Shown here: positions 52,298 to 60,780 of the stretch, one piece after another
How positions within the stretch are numbered: position 1 is the stretch's first letter
Layout: each line of letters starts with the position of its first letter
Origin: Kitasatospora sp. MAA4
Lineage (GTDB): Bacteria; Actinomycetota; Actinomycetes; Streptomycetales; Streptomycetaceae
Assembly (NCBI RefSeq): GCF_029893355.1
Contig: NZ_JARZAI010000037.1
Coordinates: 1 to 64,000, forward strand
Length of the DNA: 64,000 nt
Reading direction: 5' to 3'
The notes under the pieces: generated by a model
The model's input: the letters and a program-made list of their open reading frames with translations, nothing else
Told to the model about the DNA's origin: nothing
The model's database searches: none
Made by a program: the position numbers and the translations under genes

Positions 52298-53704
52298 TCA
52301 GGCCTCGCCGTCCTCCGGGACGGTGATCACCCAGTGGGTGGCCTGGCGGGGGCGCAGGTAGAAGGCCCAGTACAGGGTGGCGGCGGCGGTGATGCCGGCG
52401 GTCCAGACCAGGGCCGTGTGGTCCAGCTGGGTCAGCGTGTAGCCGAGGGCCACGATCAGCAGCACCGGCAGGACCGGCCACAGCGGCTGGCGCCAGGCCG
52501 GGGCGTCCTTGTGGTGGGCCCGGCGGGAGAGCAGCGCGGCGACGGCGACCAGCAGGTACAGCGCGGCGACCGCGACACCGGTGATGTTGGTGAGCAGCAG
52601 GCCGGGGACGAAGCAGAGCGCCGCGCCGGGCAGGCCGACCGCCAGGGTCGCGACCCAGGGGGCGTTGAACTTGTTGAGGGTGCCGAAGGCCTTGTTGACC
52701 GGCTCGGGCCAGGCCTTGTCGCGGCCGGAGGCGAAGAGCACCCGGGAGTTCTGGATGACCATCACGATGCCGGCGTTGATGATGGCCAGCGCGATGCAGA
52801 GGCTGATGAAGGTGCCGAGCGCGGAGTCGCTCCAGCCGGCCACCATGCCGGAGATGTCGCCGCCGGTCAGCGTCGCCAGGTCGGGGGCGCCCAGGGTGAT
52901 GGCGACGACCGGGACCATGATGACCACGGCGGACAGGCCGAGCGTCCAGAGCACCGTGCGGGCGACGTTGCGGCGCGGGTTCTCCAGCTCCTCGGAGAGG
53001 TAGATCGCGGTGCTGAAGCCCTGCGTGACGAAGAGCGCGGTGCCCATGGCGGCGAGGATCGCGCCGAGGCCGACCGGGCTGGTGACGCCGTGGGCGTCGG
53101 CGGTCACACCGTGGATGAGCGAGCCCAGGCCGCGCTGGCTGTGCGCGAAGCCGAGCACCGAGACGACGCCGGCCGCGATCACTTCGAGGACCAGGAAGAT
53201 GCCGGTGATCCAGGCGTTGGCCCGCAGGTCGAGCAGGCCCGCGACGGTGGCGGCCAGCATCACGGCGGCGCCGGCGACTGCCGGGCTGAGGTGCACGATC
53301 GGGGCGAGGTAGGCGGCTGTGCCGATCGCGATCACCGAGGGCACGATCATCACGACGATCATCGACTGGATGAAGACCAGCCAGCCGGCGAAGCGGCCCG
53401 CCAGAGTGCCGACCATGGCGTACTCGCCGCCGGCGCTGGGGATCAGGGTGCCGAGTTCGGAGTAGCAGAAGGCCACCGCGACGCAGATGATCGCGCCGAT
53501 CCCGATGGTCAGCGCGGTGGCCGTGCCCAGGTTGTTGAACAGCGTGGGTACCAGGACGAAGAGCGAGGAGGCCGGCGTCACGCAGGAGAGCGTGAGCAGC
53601 GTGCCACCCACCACGCCCAAGGAGCGCTTGAGCTGCCGCGGGGCGTCGACGGTACTGACCGTCACCGCGGGGGCGGCGGTGGGAGGGCGAAGCGTGTCGG
53701 TCAT
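52298..53704 (-). CDS. APC family amino acid permease
   Basis: A 468-residue polytopic membrane protein with about 12 hydrophobic segments, matching the amino acid-polyamine-organocation superfamily. Family features are GTLLTLSCVTPASSLFVLVP in helix 1 and CYSELGTLIPSAGGEYAMVG in helix 3. It should import an amino acid or amine by cation symport. The ATG at 53704 has GGAAG 6 bases upstream; the open frame beyond it to 53914 is not hydrophobic or family-like. It interrupts the type VII block, lies on the opposite strand to mycosin, and is probably unrelated to secretion. Confidence 0.88.
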   Translation of the reverse strand: MTDTLRPPTAAPAVTVSTVDAPRQLKRSLGVVGGTLLTLSCVTPASSLFVLVPTLFNNLGTATALTIGIGAIICVAVAFCYSELGTLIPSAGGEYAMVGTLAGRFAGWLVFIQSMIVVMIVPSVIAIGTAAYLAPIVHLSPAVAGAAVMLAATVAGLLDLRANAWITGIFLVLEVIAAGVVSVLGFAHSQRGLGSLIHGVTADAHGVTSPVGLGAILAAMGTALFVTQGFSTAIYLSEELENPRRNVARTVLWTLGLSAVVIMVPVVAITLGAPDLATLTGGDISGMVAGWSDSALGTFISLCIALAIINAGIVMVIQNSRVLFASGRDKAWPEPVNKAFGTLNKFNAPWVATLAVGLPGAALCFVPGLLLTNITGVAVAALYLLVAVAALLSRRAHHKDAPAWRQPLWPVLPVLLIVALGYTLTQLDHTALVWTAGITAAATLYWAFYLRPRQATHWVITVPEDGEA

Positions 53705-54154
53705 GAGGGCTTCCGATCGGCTCTGCGCGACGGCGCGCGGGTCCTGTGCGGTGCTGGGGTGGGGGAGCGGTATCGCCTCCGAAGGGGGTTGCCTACGTCT
53801 TTGGTGCTCGCTCCCAGGCCGCCATGGAACCTGGTGCGTATTGATTGCGTCAATGCCGAAAAGGCTTCGGAATCCGTTGTGTGAACGCCCGTGAACTTCG
53901 GATCCGATGATCACTTGCGATCGTGACGATTGATGTCCGACTTGTTAACTTTGGCCAACGGGGCTTGAATCCAAGGTGAACTCCGCATAGTGCACAGGAT
54001 TCAAAGGCCCCATGCGCGGATGATCAGTTCTGCCCAGGTGCCCTCAAGGGCCTCCCCGCCCCCGCCCGCCCCGGTGCGCGGCGACGACATCCGCAGCATG
54101 GGTATGAGAAAAAGTCCATAACATTCCGGAACGGTCCAGCCGCTGGACGCGAAA
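53705..54154. other. Non-coding gap between APC permease and eccC
   Basis: No gene is supportable here. Part of it (about 53,880-54,010) is AT-richer than the rest of the window. It contains ATTGA and TCAAT as an inverted repeat with five bases between (53840-53854), which would suit an operator for the permease, and TTGAATCC with GGATTCAA spaced by 24 bases (53965-54004). The permease promoter is expected near its start on the minus strand. Confidence 0.5.
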
Positions 54155-54185
54155 GGGTCGGCCGCACGAGCTCTGCGGCCGACCC
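54155..54185 (-). terminator. Terminator of eccC
   Basis: GGGTCGGCCGCA pairs perfectly with TGCGGCCGACCC (12 bp) across a seven-base loop. On the minus strand it lies 20 bases after the eccC stop and is followed by TTT. Confidence 0.85.
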
Positions 54186-54205
54186 CTGCTCACTGTCCGT
54201 AGTGG

Positions 54206-57200
54206 TTACCCGGCCGGCAGCCAGCCCGTCTGGACCATCTGCCCGCTGGTGATCCGGCGCGAGACGAAGACGCCGCGGCCCGGCGGCAGCGCCTGCGGCT
54301 TGACCACGCCGAGCAGCGCGCCCTCGTCCCGGTTGCCGGAGAGCAGCACGCCCTGCCCGCCCAGCTCCTTCATCCGCTGCATCACCGGTTCGAACATCGA
54401 GCGCCCGGCCCCGCCCGCGCTGCGCGCGATGATCACCCGCAGGCCGATGTCCCGCGCGAACGGCAGGAACTCGGCCAGCGGCGCCATCGGGTTGCCCGAG
54501 GAGGTGGCCACCAGCTCGTAGTCGTCCACGATCACGAACATGTCCTTGCCCGAGTACCAGCTGCGGTTGCGCAGCTGCTCGGCCGTGACGTCCGGGCCGG
54601 GCAGCCGGCGGGCGCAGGCGCCGCGCAGCATGTCCACCACCGCGGACATCGCCGGCTGCGCCGCCGCGTACTCCACCAGGTACTCCGGCGGGACGGCGCC
54701 GAGCAGCGCGCGCCGGTAGTCGCCGACCACGATGCCGGCCTGGTCGGAGGTGTAGCGCTCGGTGATCTGCTTGATCAGCATCCGCAGCACCGCGGACTTC
54801 CCCGACTCGCTCTCGCCGAAGACGATGAAGAGCGGGTCGGTCTCGAAGTTGACGAAGACCGGCGCCATCTCGACCTCGTCGATGCCGAAGGCGACACCGC
54901 GCGCGGGCTGCTCGAAGCCCTTGGGCAGCGTGTGGCCGTCCAGCACCGAGGGCAGCATCCGCACCTGCGGCGCGCGCGGCCCGGTCCAGGCCGCGCCGAC
55001 CGTCGCGACCAGCGAGGCCACGCCGGCGGCCAGGTCGTCCTTGGAGGAGGAGCCGTCCAGGCGCGGCAGGCCGGACAGGAAGTGCAGCTTGGCGGCGGTC
55101 AGGCCGCGGCCGGGTGCGCCGGCCGGTACGTTCTGGGCGACCTTGCGGTCGATCTCCGACTCCATCGGGTCACCCAGGCGCAGCTCGGTGCGGTTCTGCA
55201 GCAGGTCCTTCAGGGCCGGCCGGACCTCGGCGTAGCGCGAGGCGGTCAGGATCAGGTGGACGCCGTAGCCAATGCCCCGCTGCGCGATGTCGGCGACCAC
55301 CGGCTCCAGCGCCTCGAACTCCTGGCGGAAGGTCAGCCAGCCGTCGATCACCAGGAAGACGTCGCCGAACTGCTCGTCCGGCAGCTGTCCGGCCGCCCGG
55401 CGGGTGCGGTAGGTGCTGATCGAGTCGATCCCGGTGGCGCGGAACAGCTCCTCGCGCCGGTTGAGGACGCCGTGCACCTCGCTGATCATCCGGCGGACCT
55501 TGTCGTTGTCCAGCCGGCCGGCCACCCCGCCCACGTGCGGCAGCTCCTGAATGCTCTGGAAGCCGCCGCCGCCGAAGTCCAGCAGGTAGAACTGGGTCTC
55601 CACCGGGGTGTGGGTGACCGCGAAGCCGGACACCATGGTGCGGATCATGGTCGACTTGCCGGACTGCGGCCCGCCGATCACCAGGCCGTGGCCGGCCGCG
55701 CCGGAGTAGTCCTGGTAGAGCACGTCGCGGCGCTGCTCGCGCGGCCGGTCGACGATCCCGACCGGCACCACCAGACGGCCCAGTGCACCGAACTCCGGTG
55801 AGGTCAGGCCGCGTTCGGGGGTGGCCTGGAGCGGCGGGACCAGCTGGTCCAGGCTCGGCGCCTCCTCCAGCGGCGCCAGCCACACCTGGTGGGCGGCCGG
55901 GCCCTGGCCGACCATCCGCTGCACGATCACGTCGAGCACGGTGTCCACCAGCGCGTCGTCCAGCTGCTCCGGCTCCGGCTCGACCTCCTGCGCCGGCAGT
56001 TCCAGCACCGGCACCTCGGCCGCCGTGAAGAGCACCGGCTGGGCGTTGGAGACCCGTCCGCTGGTGCGCCGCTGCCCGGGCGCGCGGTACGGGCCCGAGA
56101 CGTACGCCGCCTTGAAGCGGTCCATCACGTCGGTGCCGAACTTCAGGTAGCCGACCCCGGGCACCGGCGGCAGGTGGTACGCGTCCGGTACGCCGATCGC
56201 CGCGCGGGACTCGGCCGCCGAGAAGGTGCGCAGACCGATCCGGTAGGAGAGGAAGGTGTCGAGGCCGCGCAGCTTGCCCTCCTCCAGGCGCTGCGAGGCG
56301 AGCAGCAGGTGCACCCCGAGCGAGCGGCCGATCCGGCCGATCTGGATGAACATGTCGATGAAGTCGGGCTTGGCGCTGAGCAGTTCGGAGAACTCGTCGA
56401 TGATCAGGACGAGCGAGGGCATCGGGTCCAGCGCGGCGCCGGCCAACCGGGCGCGCTCGTACTCGTTGAGGTTGGCGTAGTTGCCGGCCGAGCGCAGCAG
56501 TTCCTGGCGGCGGTTCAGCTCGCCCTCGATCGCGTCGCGCATGCGGTCGACCAGGGTGAGCTCGCCCTCCAGGTTGGTGATCACCGCGGAGGTGTGCGGC
56601 ATGTCCGCCATGCCGGCGAAGGTCGCGCCGCCCTTGAAGTCGGCGAGCACGAAGTTGAGCGTCTCCGAGGAGTGCGTCATCGCCAGGCCCAGCACCAGGG
56701 TGCGCAGCAGCTCGGACTTGCCCGAACCGGTGGCGCCGACGCACAGGCCGTGCGGGCCCATGCCCTCCAGCGCGGCCTCCTTGATGTCCAGGTTCACCAG
56801 CTCGCCGTTGGCGCCGACACCGATCGGCACCCGGAGCTTCTCGTGCTGGGCGCGCGGCCGCCAGGTGCGGGCGACGTCGACCGAGCCGGCGTCGCCGACG
56901 CCCATCAGGTCGGTGAAGTCCAGGTTGGACAGCAGCGGCTCGTCGTCGCCGCCGGCCGAGATCCGGTACGGCGCGAGCTGGCGGGCCAGTGCCTCGGACT
57001 GCCAGGTGGACAGCGTGTCGGGAGAGCCGGTGTACGAGGCGCCGGAGGCCGACTGCAGCACCAGCTCCTCGCTGCTGAGGTTGACCACCAGGTGGCCGGT
57101 CGGCTCGTCGAGGTCGCCCGGGACCACCTCGATCACGGTCACCCCGTGCACGCCGTCCGGCCCGGCCAGGATCGAGTCCTGCGGGACCGAGGCGTTGTCC

Positions 57201-58153
57201 ATGATGACCACCAGGTGCGGCTGGTCGGGGGTCGGGATCGCGTCGCGCGAGAAGCGCTGGCGGCCCGACAGCTCGTCCTCCAGCAGCAGTTCCAGCTCGC
57301 CGAGGCCGGGCGCGATCAGCCGGCGCGACCCGGCGCCGTCGTTCTCCTTGCGGTGCTGGGTGTGCGGCAGCCACTTGACCCACTCCCACTCGTCCAGCGC
57401 GCCGGGGGCGGCCGCGACGGCGAGCATCAGGTCGTCGGGGGAGTGCAGGGTGGTCAGCTGGGCGATCATCGCGCGGACGTTGCCGTAGACGGTGTCCGGG
57501 TCGCCGCAGACGGTGATGTGGTAGAAGGCGCGCAGCGAGACCGCGAGCGGGAGATCCTGCAGAGTGCCGTGCGCCTTCAGGAAGTTGGACATCGCGTCGG
57601 CGGCCAGCGGCTCCAGCTCGTCCATCGGCGCGGTCTGCGGCGCCACCAGGGGAGTGGCCAGCTGCTGCGGGCCGCGGCCCAGCCGGATCTGCGCGAAGTC
57701 CGGGTCGCTGGGGCGGCGCTCCCAGAGCCGGCGGCCCTCGGCGACGATCGACCAGAGCTGGTCCGGCTCCGGGTGCAGGTACAGCTGCGCGCCGCGCTGG
57801 CGCTCGGCGGTACGGCGGACCTGGCGGCGCATCTGCTGGAGGTACTTGAGGTAGTCGCGGCGCTCGTCCGCGACACCCGCGTTGCCGCCCTTGCGGGCCT
57901 TCACGGCCTGGGCGACGCCCATGCCGGCCGTCGAGGCGAGCATCAGCATGCCCATGATCTTCATCATCGGCGCGGCGCCCGGCATGAAGAAGAACGCGGC
58001 CGAGCCGCCCATGCCGAGCAGCGGCAGCAGGCTCATCATCCAGTCGTCGCCGCCCCCGCGGGCCAGCTCGGGCGGGGTGACCAGTTCCACCGGCTCGTCC
58101 GGTACCACCGGCGGGTAGGCCCGGGCCGGGCGCTTGACGGTAACGACACTCAC
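54206..58153 (-). CDS. eccC: Type VII secretion ATPase EccC (EccCa-EccCb fusion)
   Basis: A 1,315-residue motor of the type VII secretion system. Two hydrophobic segments near residues 38-85 (SLLPLLGMGGSAAFFFMPG) anchor it. Three FtsK/SpoIIIE ATPase domains follow: D1 Walker A GATGSGKSE (about 474) with Walker B LVLIIDEFSELL, D2 GGPQSGKST (about 831) with VIDGWLTF, and D3 GESESGKSA (about 1111) with IVDDYELV. Only D1 has a complete Walker B with Glu, the expected state for EccC. The start is most likely the GTG at 58153 (SVVTVKRPARAYPP), 9 bases after GAGG; a GTG at 58219 adds 22 residues. Confidence 0.95.
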   Translation of the reverse strand: MSVVTVKRPARAYPPVVPDEPVELVTPPELARGGGDDWMMSLLPLLGMGGSAAFFFMPGAAPMMKIMGMLMLASTAGMGVAQAVKARKGGNAGVADERRDYLKYLQQMRRQVRRTAERQRGAQLYLHPEPDQLWSIVAEGRRLWERRPSDPDFAQIRLGRGPQQLATPLVAPQTAPMDELEPLAADAMSNFLKAHGTLQDLPLAVSLRAFYHITVCGDPDTVYGNVRAMIAQLTTLHSPDDLMLAVAAAPGALDEWEWVKWLPHTQHRKENDGAGSRRLIAPGLGELELLLEDELSGRQRFSRDAIPTPDQPHLVVIMDNASVPQDSILAGPDGVHGVTVIEVVPGDLDEPTGHLVVNLSSEELVLQSASGASYTGSPDTLSTWQSEALARQLAPYRISAGGDDEPLLSNLDFTDLMGVGDAGSVDVARTWRPRAQHEKLRVPIGVGANGELVNLDIKEAALEGMGPHGLCVGATGSGKSELLRTLVLGLAMTHSSETLNFVLADFKGGATFAGMADMPHTSAVITNLEGELTLVDRMRDAIEGELNRRQELLRSAGNYANLNEYERARLAGAALDPMPSLVLIIDEFSELLSAKPDFIDMFIQIGRIGRSLGVHLLLASQRLEEGKLRGLDTFLSYRIGLRTFSAAESRAAIGVPDAYHLPPVPGVGYLKFGTDVMDRFKAAYVSGPYRAPGQRRTSGRVSNAQPVLFTAAEVPVLELPAQEVEPEPEQLDDALVDTVLDVIVQRMVGQGPAAHQVWLAPLEEAPSLDQLVPPLQATPERGLTSPEFGALGRLVVPVGIVDRPREQRRDVLYQDYSGAAGHGLVIGGPQSGKSTMIRTMVSGFAVTHTPVETQFYLLDFGGGGFQSIQELPHVGGVAGRLDNDKVRRMISEVHGVLNRREELFRATGIDSISTYRTRRAAGQLPDEQFGDVFLVIDGWLTFRQEFEALEPVVADIAQRGIGYGVHLILTASRYAEVRPALKDLLQNRTELRLGDPMESEIDRKVAQNVPAGAPGRGLTAAKLHFLSGLPRLDGSSSKDDLAAGVASLVATVGAAWTGPRAPQVRMLPSVLDGHTLPKGFEQPARGVAFGIDEVEMAPVFVNFETDPLFIVFGESESGKSAVLRMLIKQITERYTSDQAGIVVGDYRRALLGAVPPEYLVEYAAAQPAMSAVVDMLRGACARRLPGPDVTAEQLRNRSWYSGKDMFVIVDDYELVATSSGNPMAPLAEFLPFARDIGLRVIIARSAGGAGRSMFEPVMQRMKELGGQGVLLSGNRDEGALLGVVKPQALPPGRGVFVSRRITSGQMVQTGWLPAG

Positions 58154-58442
58154 GACATCAGCCCTCACGCGCCTCGACAGGTCCCGGAGGGGGCGCCCCT
58201 GTGACTGCCTTGCCCCCACCGCGGACCGCGGCTGACACGTGGGCGAGTCCCTCCAACCCCCGTGCGCCTTGCGCAGGGGCCGATCCTACCGAGCCCCCGC
58301 CCCCCGGTGGTGCGGGGTACCCGGGCGCGGCAGCTCGGAGGGGCGGTAGGGTGACGCCGCGCCAACTCTTGGCCGGACCGTGTCAGTTCCCGGGCCGACC
58401 GGTGGGCGGATGCCAGTGGGAAATCAGCAGGGGGAGCAGTCG

Positions 58443-59900
58443 GTGAGTGTGAACGCAACGACCGGGTTCGTCCGGGTCACCGTCGTGGCACCGGACAGCC
58501 GGATCGATGTCGCCCTGCCGGAGGACGTGCCGCTCGCGGACGTCTATCCCGAGGTGCTGCGGCTCTCCGGGCAGACCCAGGCGGACGGCGCGCCGACCGG
58601 CTTCCACCTGGTCCGCCGGGACGGCACCGTGCTCGACAGCGGACTGCCGCTGGCCGCCCAACAGGTGCGCGACGGCGACCTGTTGAGCCTGCGCCCGTTC
58701 GCCGAGTCGCTGCCCCCCGCGGTCTACGACGACGTCGCGGATGCGATCGCCAGCGCGGTGGAGGCCGACCGCCGGTTCTGGAGCCCGGACCTGATGCGGG
58801 CCTTCGGCCTGGTCGGCGCCGGCCTGCTGATCGTGCTGCTCGGCTTCGCGCTCTGGTTCGCCGACCTGCGCCACGACATGCACGGCCTGCCCGGCGTGCT
58901 GTCCGGGGTCACCGCCGTGCTGCTGGTCGCCTTCGCCGGCGTCCGCGCCCGGGTGTACGAGGACCACGGTGCCGCGCTGGTGCTGGGCATCGGTGCGCTG
59001 CCGCACGCGCTCATCGCGGGCACCGGCATCCTGGCCGTCGACCACCTGGGCGGCGGTCCCGGCCGGCTCCAGTTCCTGGTCGGCTGCGTCTCGATGCTGG
59101 TGGTATCGGTGCTGCTGGTGGGCCTGCTGCCGGAGAAGGACTCGGTCTTCGTGGCCTCCGCCTTCCTGGCGGCCGCCGGCACCCTGGCCACCTTCGCGGC
59201 GGTACTGCTCCCGAACACGCCGGCCAACCACATCGCGGCGGTCGCGGGCGTCACGGCGGTCGCCGTGATCGGCTTCCTGCCGAGCCTCTCCGCGCGCTTC
59301 GCCCGGCTGCCGGTGGGCTTCAGCGCCCCGGGCCAGGCCCGCACCCGCGGCTCTCGCGCGCTGGACGAGGGCACCCGGGCCGAGGCCGTGCAGTACGAGC
59401 GCATCGCGCACCAGGCCCGGCGCGGGCACGAGGTGCTGGTCGGCCTGGTCGGCGGCGCGGCCGCGGTGATCGTCGGGGCGTGCACCGTGCTCGGCTTCAC
59501 CAACCAGATGTTCCCGCAGGTGCTGGCCCTGACCCTGGGCGTCTCGACGATGCTGCGGGCCCGGCTGTTCCGCTACACCGCGCAGGTGTTCAGCCTGACC
59601 ATCGCGGGCCTGCTCGGCCTGGCCCTGCTGATCCTGGGCCTGTCGCTGCACACCCCGCTCTTCATCCTCAAGGCCGCCAGCACCACCGCCGTGGACCTGC
59701 GGACGATCTGGCTGGGCGGCTCGATCGCGCTGGGCGCGGTGCTGCTGATCGCCATCGCCCTGGTGGTGCCCAAGCTGGGGGTCTCGCCCTTCTGGGGGCG
59801 CATCCTGGATCTGGTGGACAGCCTGACGCTGATGTCGCTGGTGCCGCTCACGCTGGCGGTGCTGGACGTCTACGCCCTGGTCCGCGGCACCACGAGCTGA
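58443..59900 (+). CDS. eccD: Type VII secretion integral membrane protein EccD
   Basis: A 485-residue membrane channel component. The N-terminal ubiquitin-like domain (residues about 5-90) shows FVRVTVVAPDSRIDVALPEDVPLADVYPEVL, split at about residues 9-39. About eleven transmembrane helices fill the rest, and a hydrophilic loop lies at about 295-335. It is the central pore-side protein of ESX complexes. The GTG at 58443 has GGGGGAG 7 bases upstream; the frame is open to 58380 but the family N-terminus fits the later start. It is divergent from eccC, with a 289-base gap. Confidence 0.92.
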   Translation: MSVNATTGFVRVTVVAPDSRIDVALPEDVPLADVYPEVLRLSGQTQADGAPTGFHLVRRDGTVLDSGLPLAAQQVRDGDLLSLRPFAESLPPAVYDDVADAIASAVEADRRFWSPDLMRAFGLVGAGLLIVLLGFALWFADLRHDMHGLPGVLSGVTAVLLVAFAGVRARVYEDHGAALVLGIGALPHALIAGTGILAVDHLGGGPGRLQFLVGCVSMLVVSVLLVGLLPEKDSVFVASAFLAAAGTLATFAAVLLPNTPANHIAAVAGVTAVAVIGFLPSLSARFARLPVGFSAPGQARTRGSRALDEGTRAEAVQYERIAHQARRGHEVLVGLVGGAAAVIVGACTVLGFTNQMFPQVLALTLGVSTMLRARLFRYTAQVFSLTIAGLLGLALLILGLSLHTPLFILKAASTTAVDLRTIWLGGSIALGAVLLIAIALVVPKLGVSPFWGRILDLVDSLTLMSLVPLTLAVLDVYALVRGTTS

Positions 59901-59990
59901 GCCGGGCACTGGTAGGGTGGCTGCAGAACCGTGGCTGTGCCGTGTCCTGACACGCGTGCCGCGGTCGCTGTACGACACCGAGTTCTCTTT

Positions 59991-60014
59991 GATCCTGTGC
60001 CGTAGACCAGGATC
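59991..60014 (+). promoter_or_regulatory. Candidate rpsO leader hairpin
   Basis: GATCCTG pairs with CAGGATC (7 bp) across a ten-base loop, 26 bases before the rpsO start. S15 represses its own translation through leader structures in many bacteria, including other phyla with unrelated folds. Whether this hairpin is such an element here is not shown. Confidence 0.35.
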
Positions 60015-60040
60015 GCTCGGTAATCCTTGAAGGAGTTGCA

Positions 60041-60331
60041 GTGGCTCTCGACGCCGCCGTCAAGAAGCAGATCTTTGCCGAGTTCGGCCAGAAGGAGGGC
60101 GACACCGGCTCCCCCGAGGTCCAGGTCGCCATGCTGTCCCGCCGTATCTCGGACCTGACCGAGCACCTCAAGATGCACAAGCACGACCACCACAGCCGTC
60201 GTGGCCTGCTGATCCTCGTCGGTCAGCGTCGTCGCCTGCTGCAGTACCTGGCCAAGAAGGACATCCAGCGCTTCCGTACGCTGGTCGACCGCCTCGGCAT
60301 CCGTCGCGGTGCCGCCGGCGGCGCCCGCTAA
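60041..60331 (+). CDS. rpsO: 30S ribosomal protein S15
   Basis: A 96-residue primary 16S rRNA-binding protein. Conserved parts are KKQIFAEFGQKEGDTGSPEVQ, LSRRISDLTEHLKMHKHDHHSRRGL (about residues 33-57) and RRRLLQYLAKKD. The length is slightly above the usual 89 because of the Arg/Gly tail. The start is a GTG with AAGGAG 6 bases upstream. pnp lies downstream, the common rpsO-pnp arrangement. Confidence 0.97.
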   Translation: MALDAAVKKQIFAEFGQKEGDTGSPEVQVAMLSRRISDLTEHLKMHKHDHHSRRGLLILVGQRRRLLQYLAKKDIQRFRTLVDRLGIRRGAAGGAR

Positions 60332-60343
60332 GACCGCCGCCTG

Positions 60344-60371
60344 GGGCGGCTCCCCACCCGGGGAGCCGCCC
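60344..60371 (+). terminator. Terminator after rpsO
   Basis: GGGCGGCTCCCC pairs perfectly with GGGGAGCCGCCC (12 bp) around an ACCC loop, followed by TTT, 12 bases after the rpsO stop. Readthrough into pnp is common in bacteria with this arrangement. Confidence 0.85.
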
Positions 60372-60780
60372 TTTGCGCGTATCGCGCCCGACGCCGCGGT
60401 GGACCGAACACCGCGCGCCAGGAGTGGCAGAAGAGAAAACCGCGGCCGCCTCCCGAGGTGGCCGAGGATTGCACCGTAGGGTTGTGGGCATGCCGGTGAT
60501 GGCGCAGTACGCAGCGCCGCCCGAGCAGTAGTGCCAGACCCCCCAGCGGGCCGCAGGCTTCAAACGGAAGCCGCCCGCATCCAGGAGAGCGTCCAGTGCG
60601 GACCGCCGACCGGGCTCGGCAGCCGAGAGGCGCCGGTCCTCGGTAGTGGCCGCCGGGAGTCCCAGCGAGAGCGGACGACCCGGGGGCTTCGATCGAAGAC
60701 CGGCCCGGCAGCCCAGGGCCAACGGCAGGCATGCGCGGGGGCGCTCTCCCGGAAAACGTACGAAAGAGGAGATCTTCCAG
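60372..60780 (+). promoter_or_regulatory. rpsO-pnp intergenic region
   Basis: The whole spacer between rpsO and pnp is 449 bases, and the 409 bases after the terminator carry no supportable gene. There are several foldback elements: GGCTT/AAGCC (60556-60572), ACCGG/CCGGT enclosing CTCGG/CCGAG (60609-60636), and a CTTCGATCGAAG palindrome (60686-60697). Such multi-stem leaders before pnp are processed by RNase III and PNPase in other bacteria, including the autoregulated E. coli gene. The pnp ribosome site GAGGAG lies at about 60765-60771. Confidence 0.4.
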
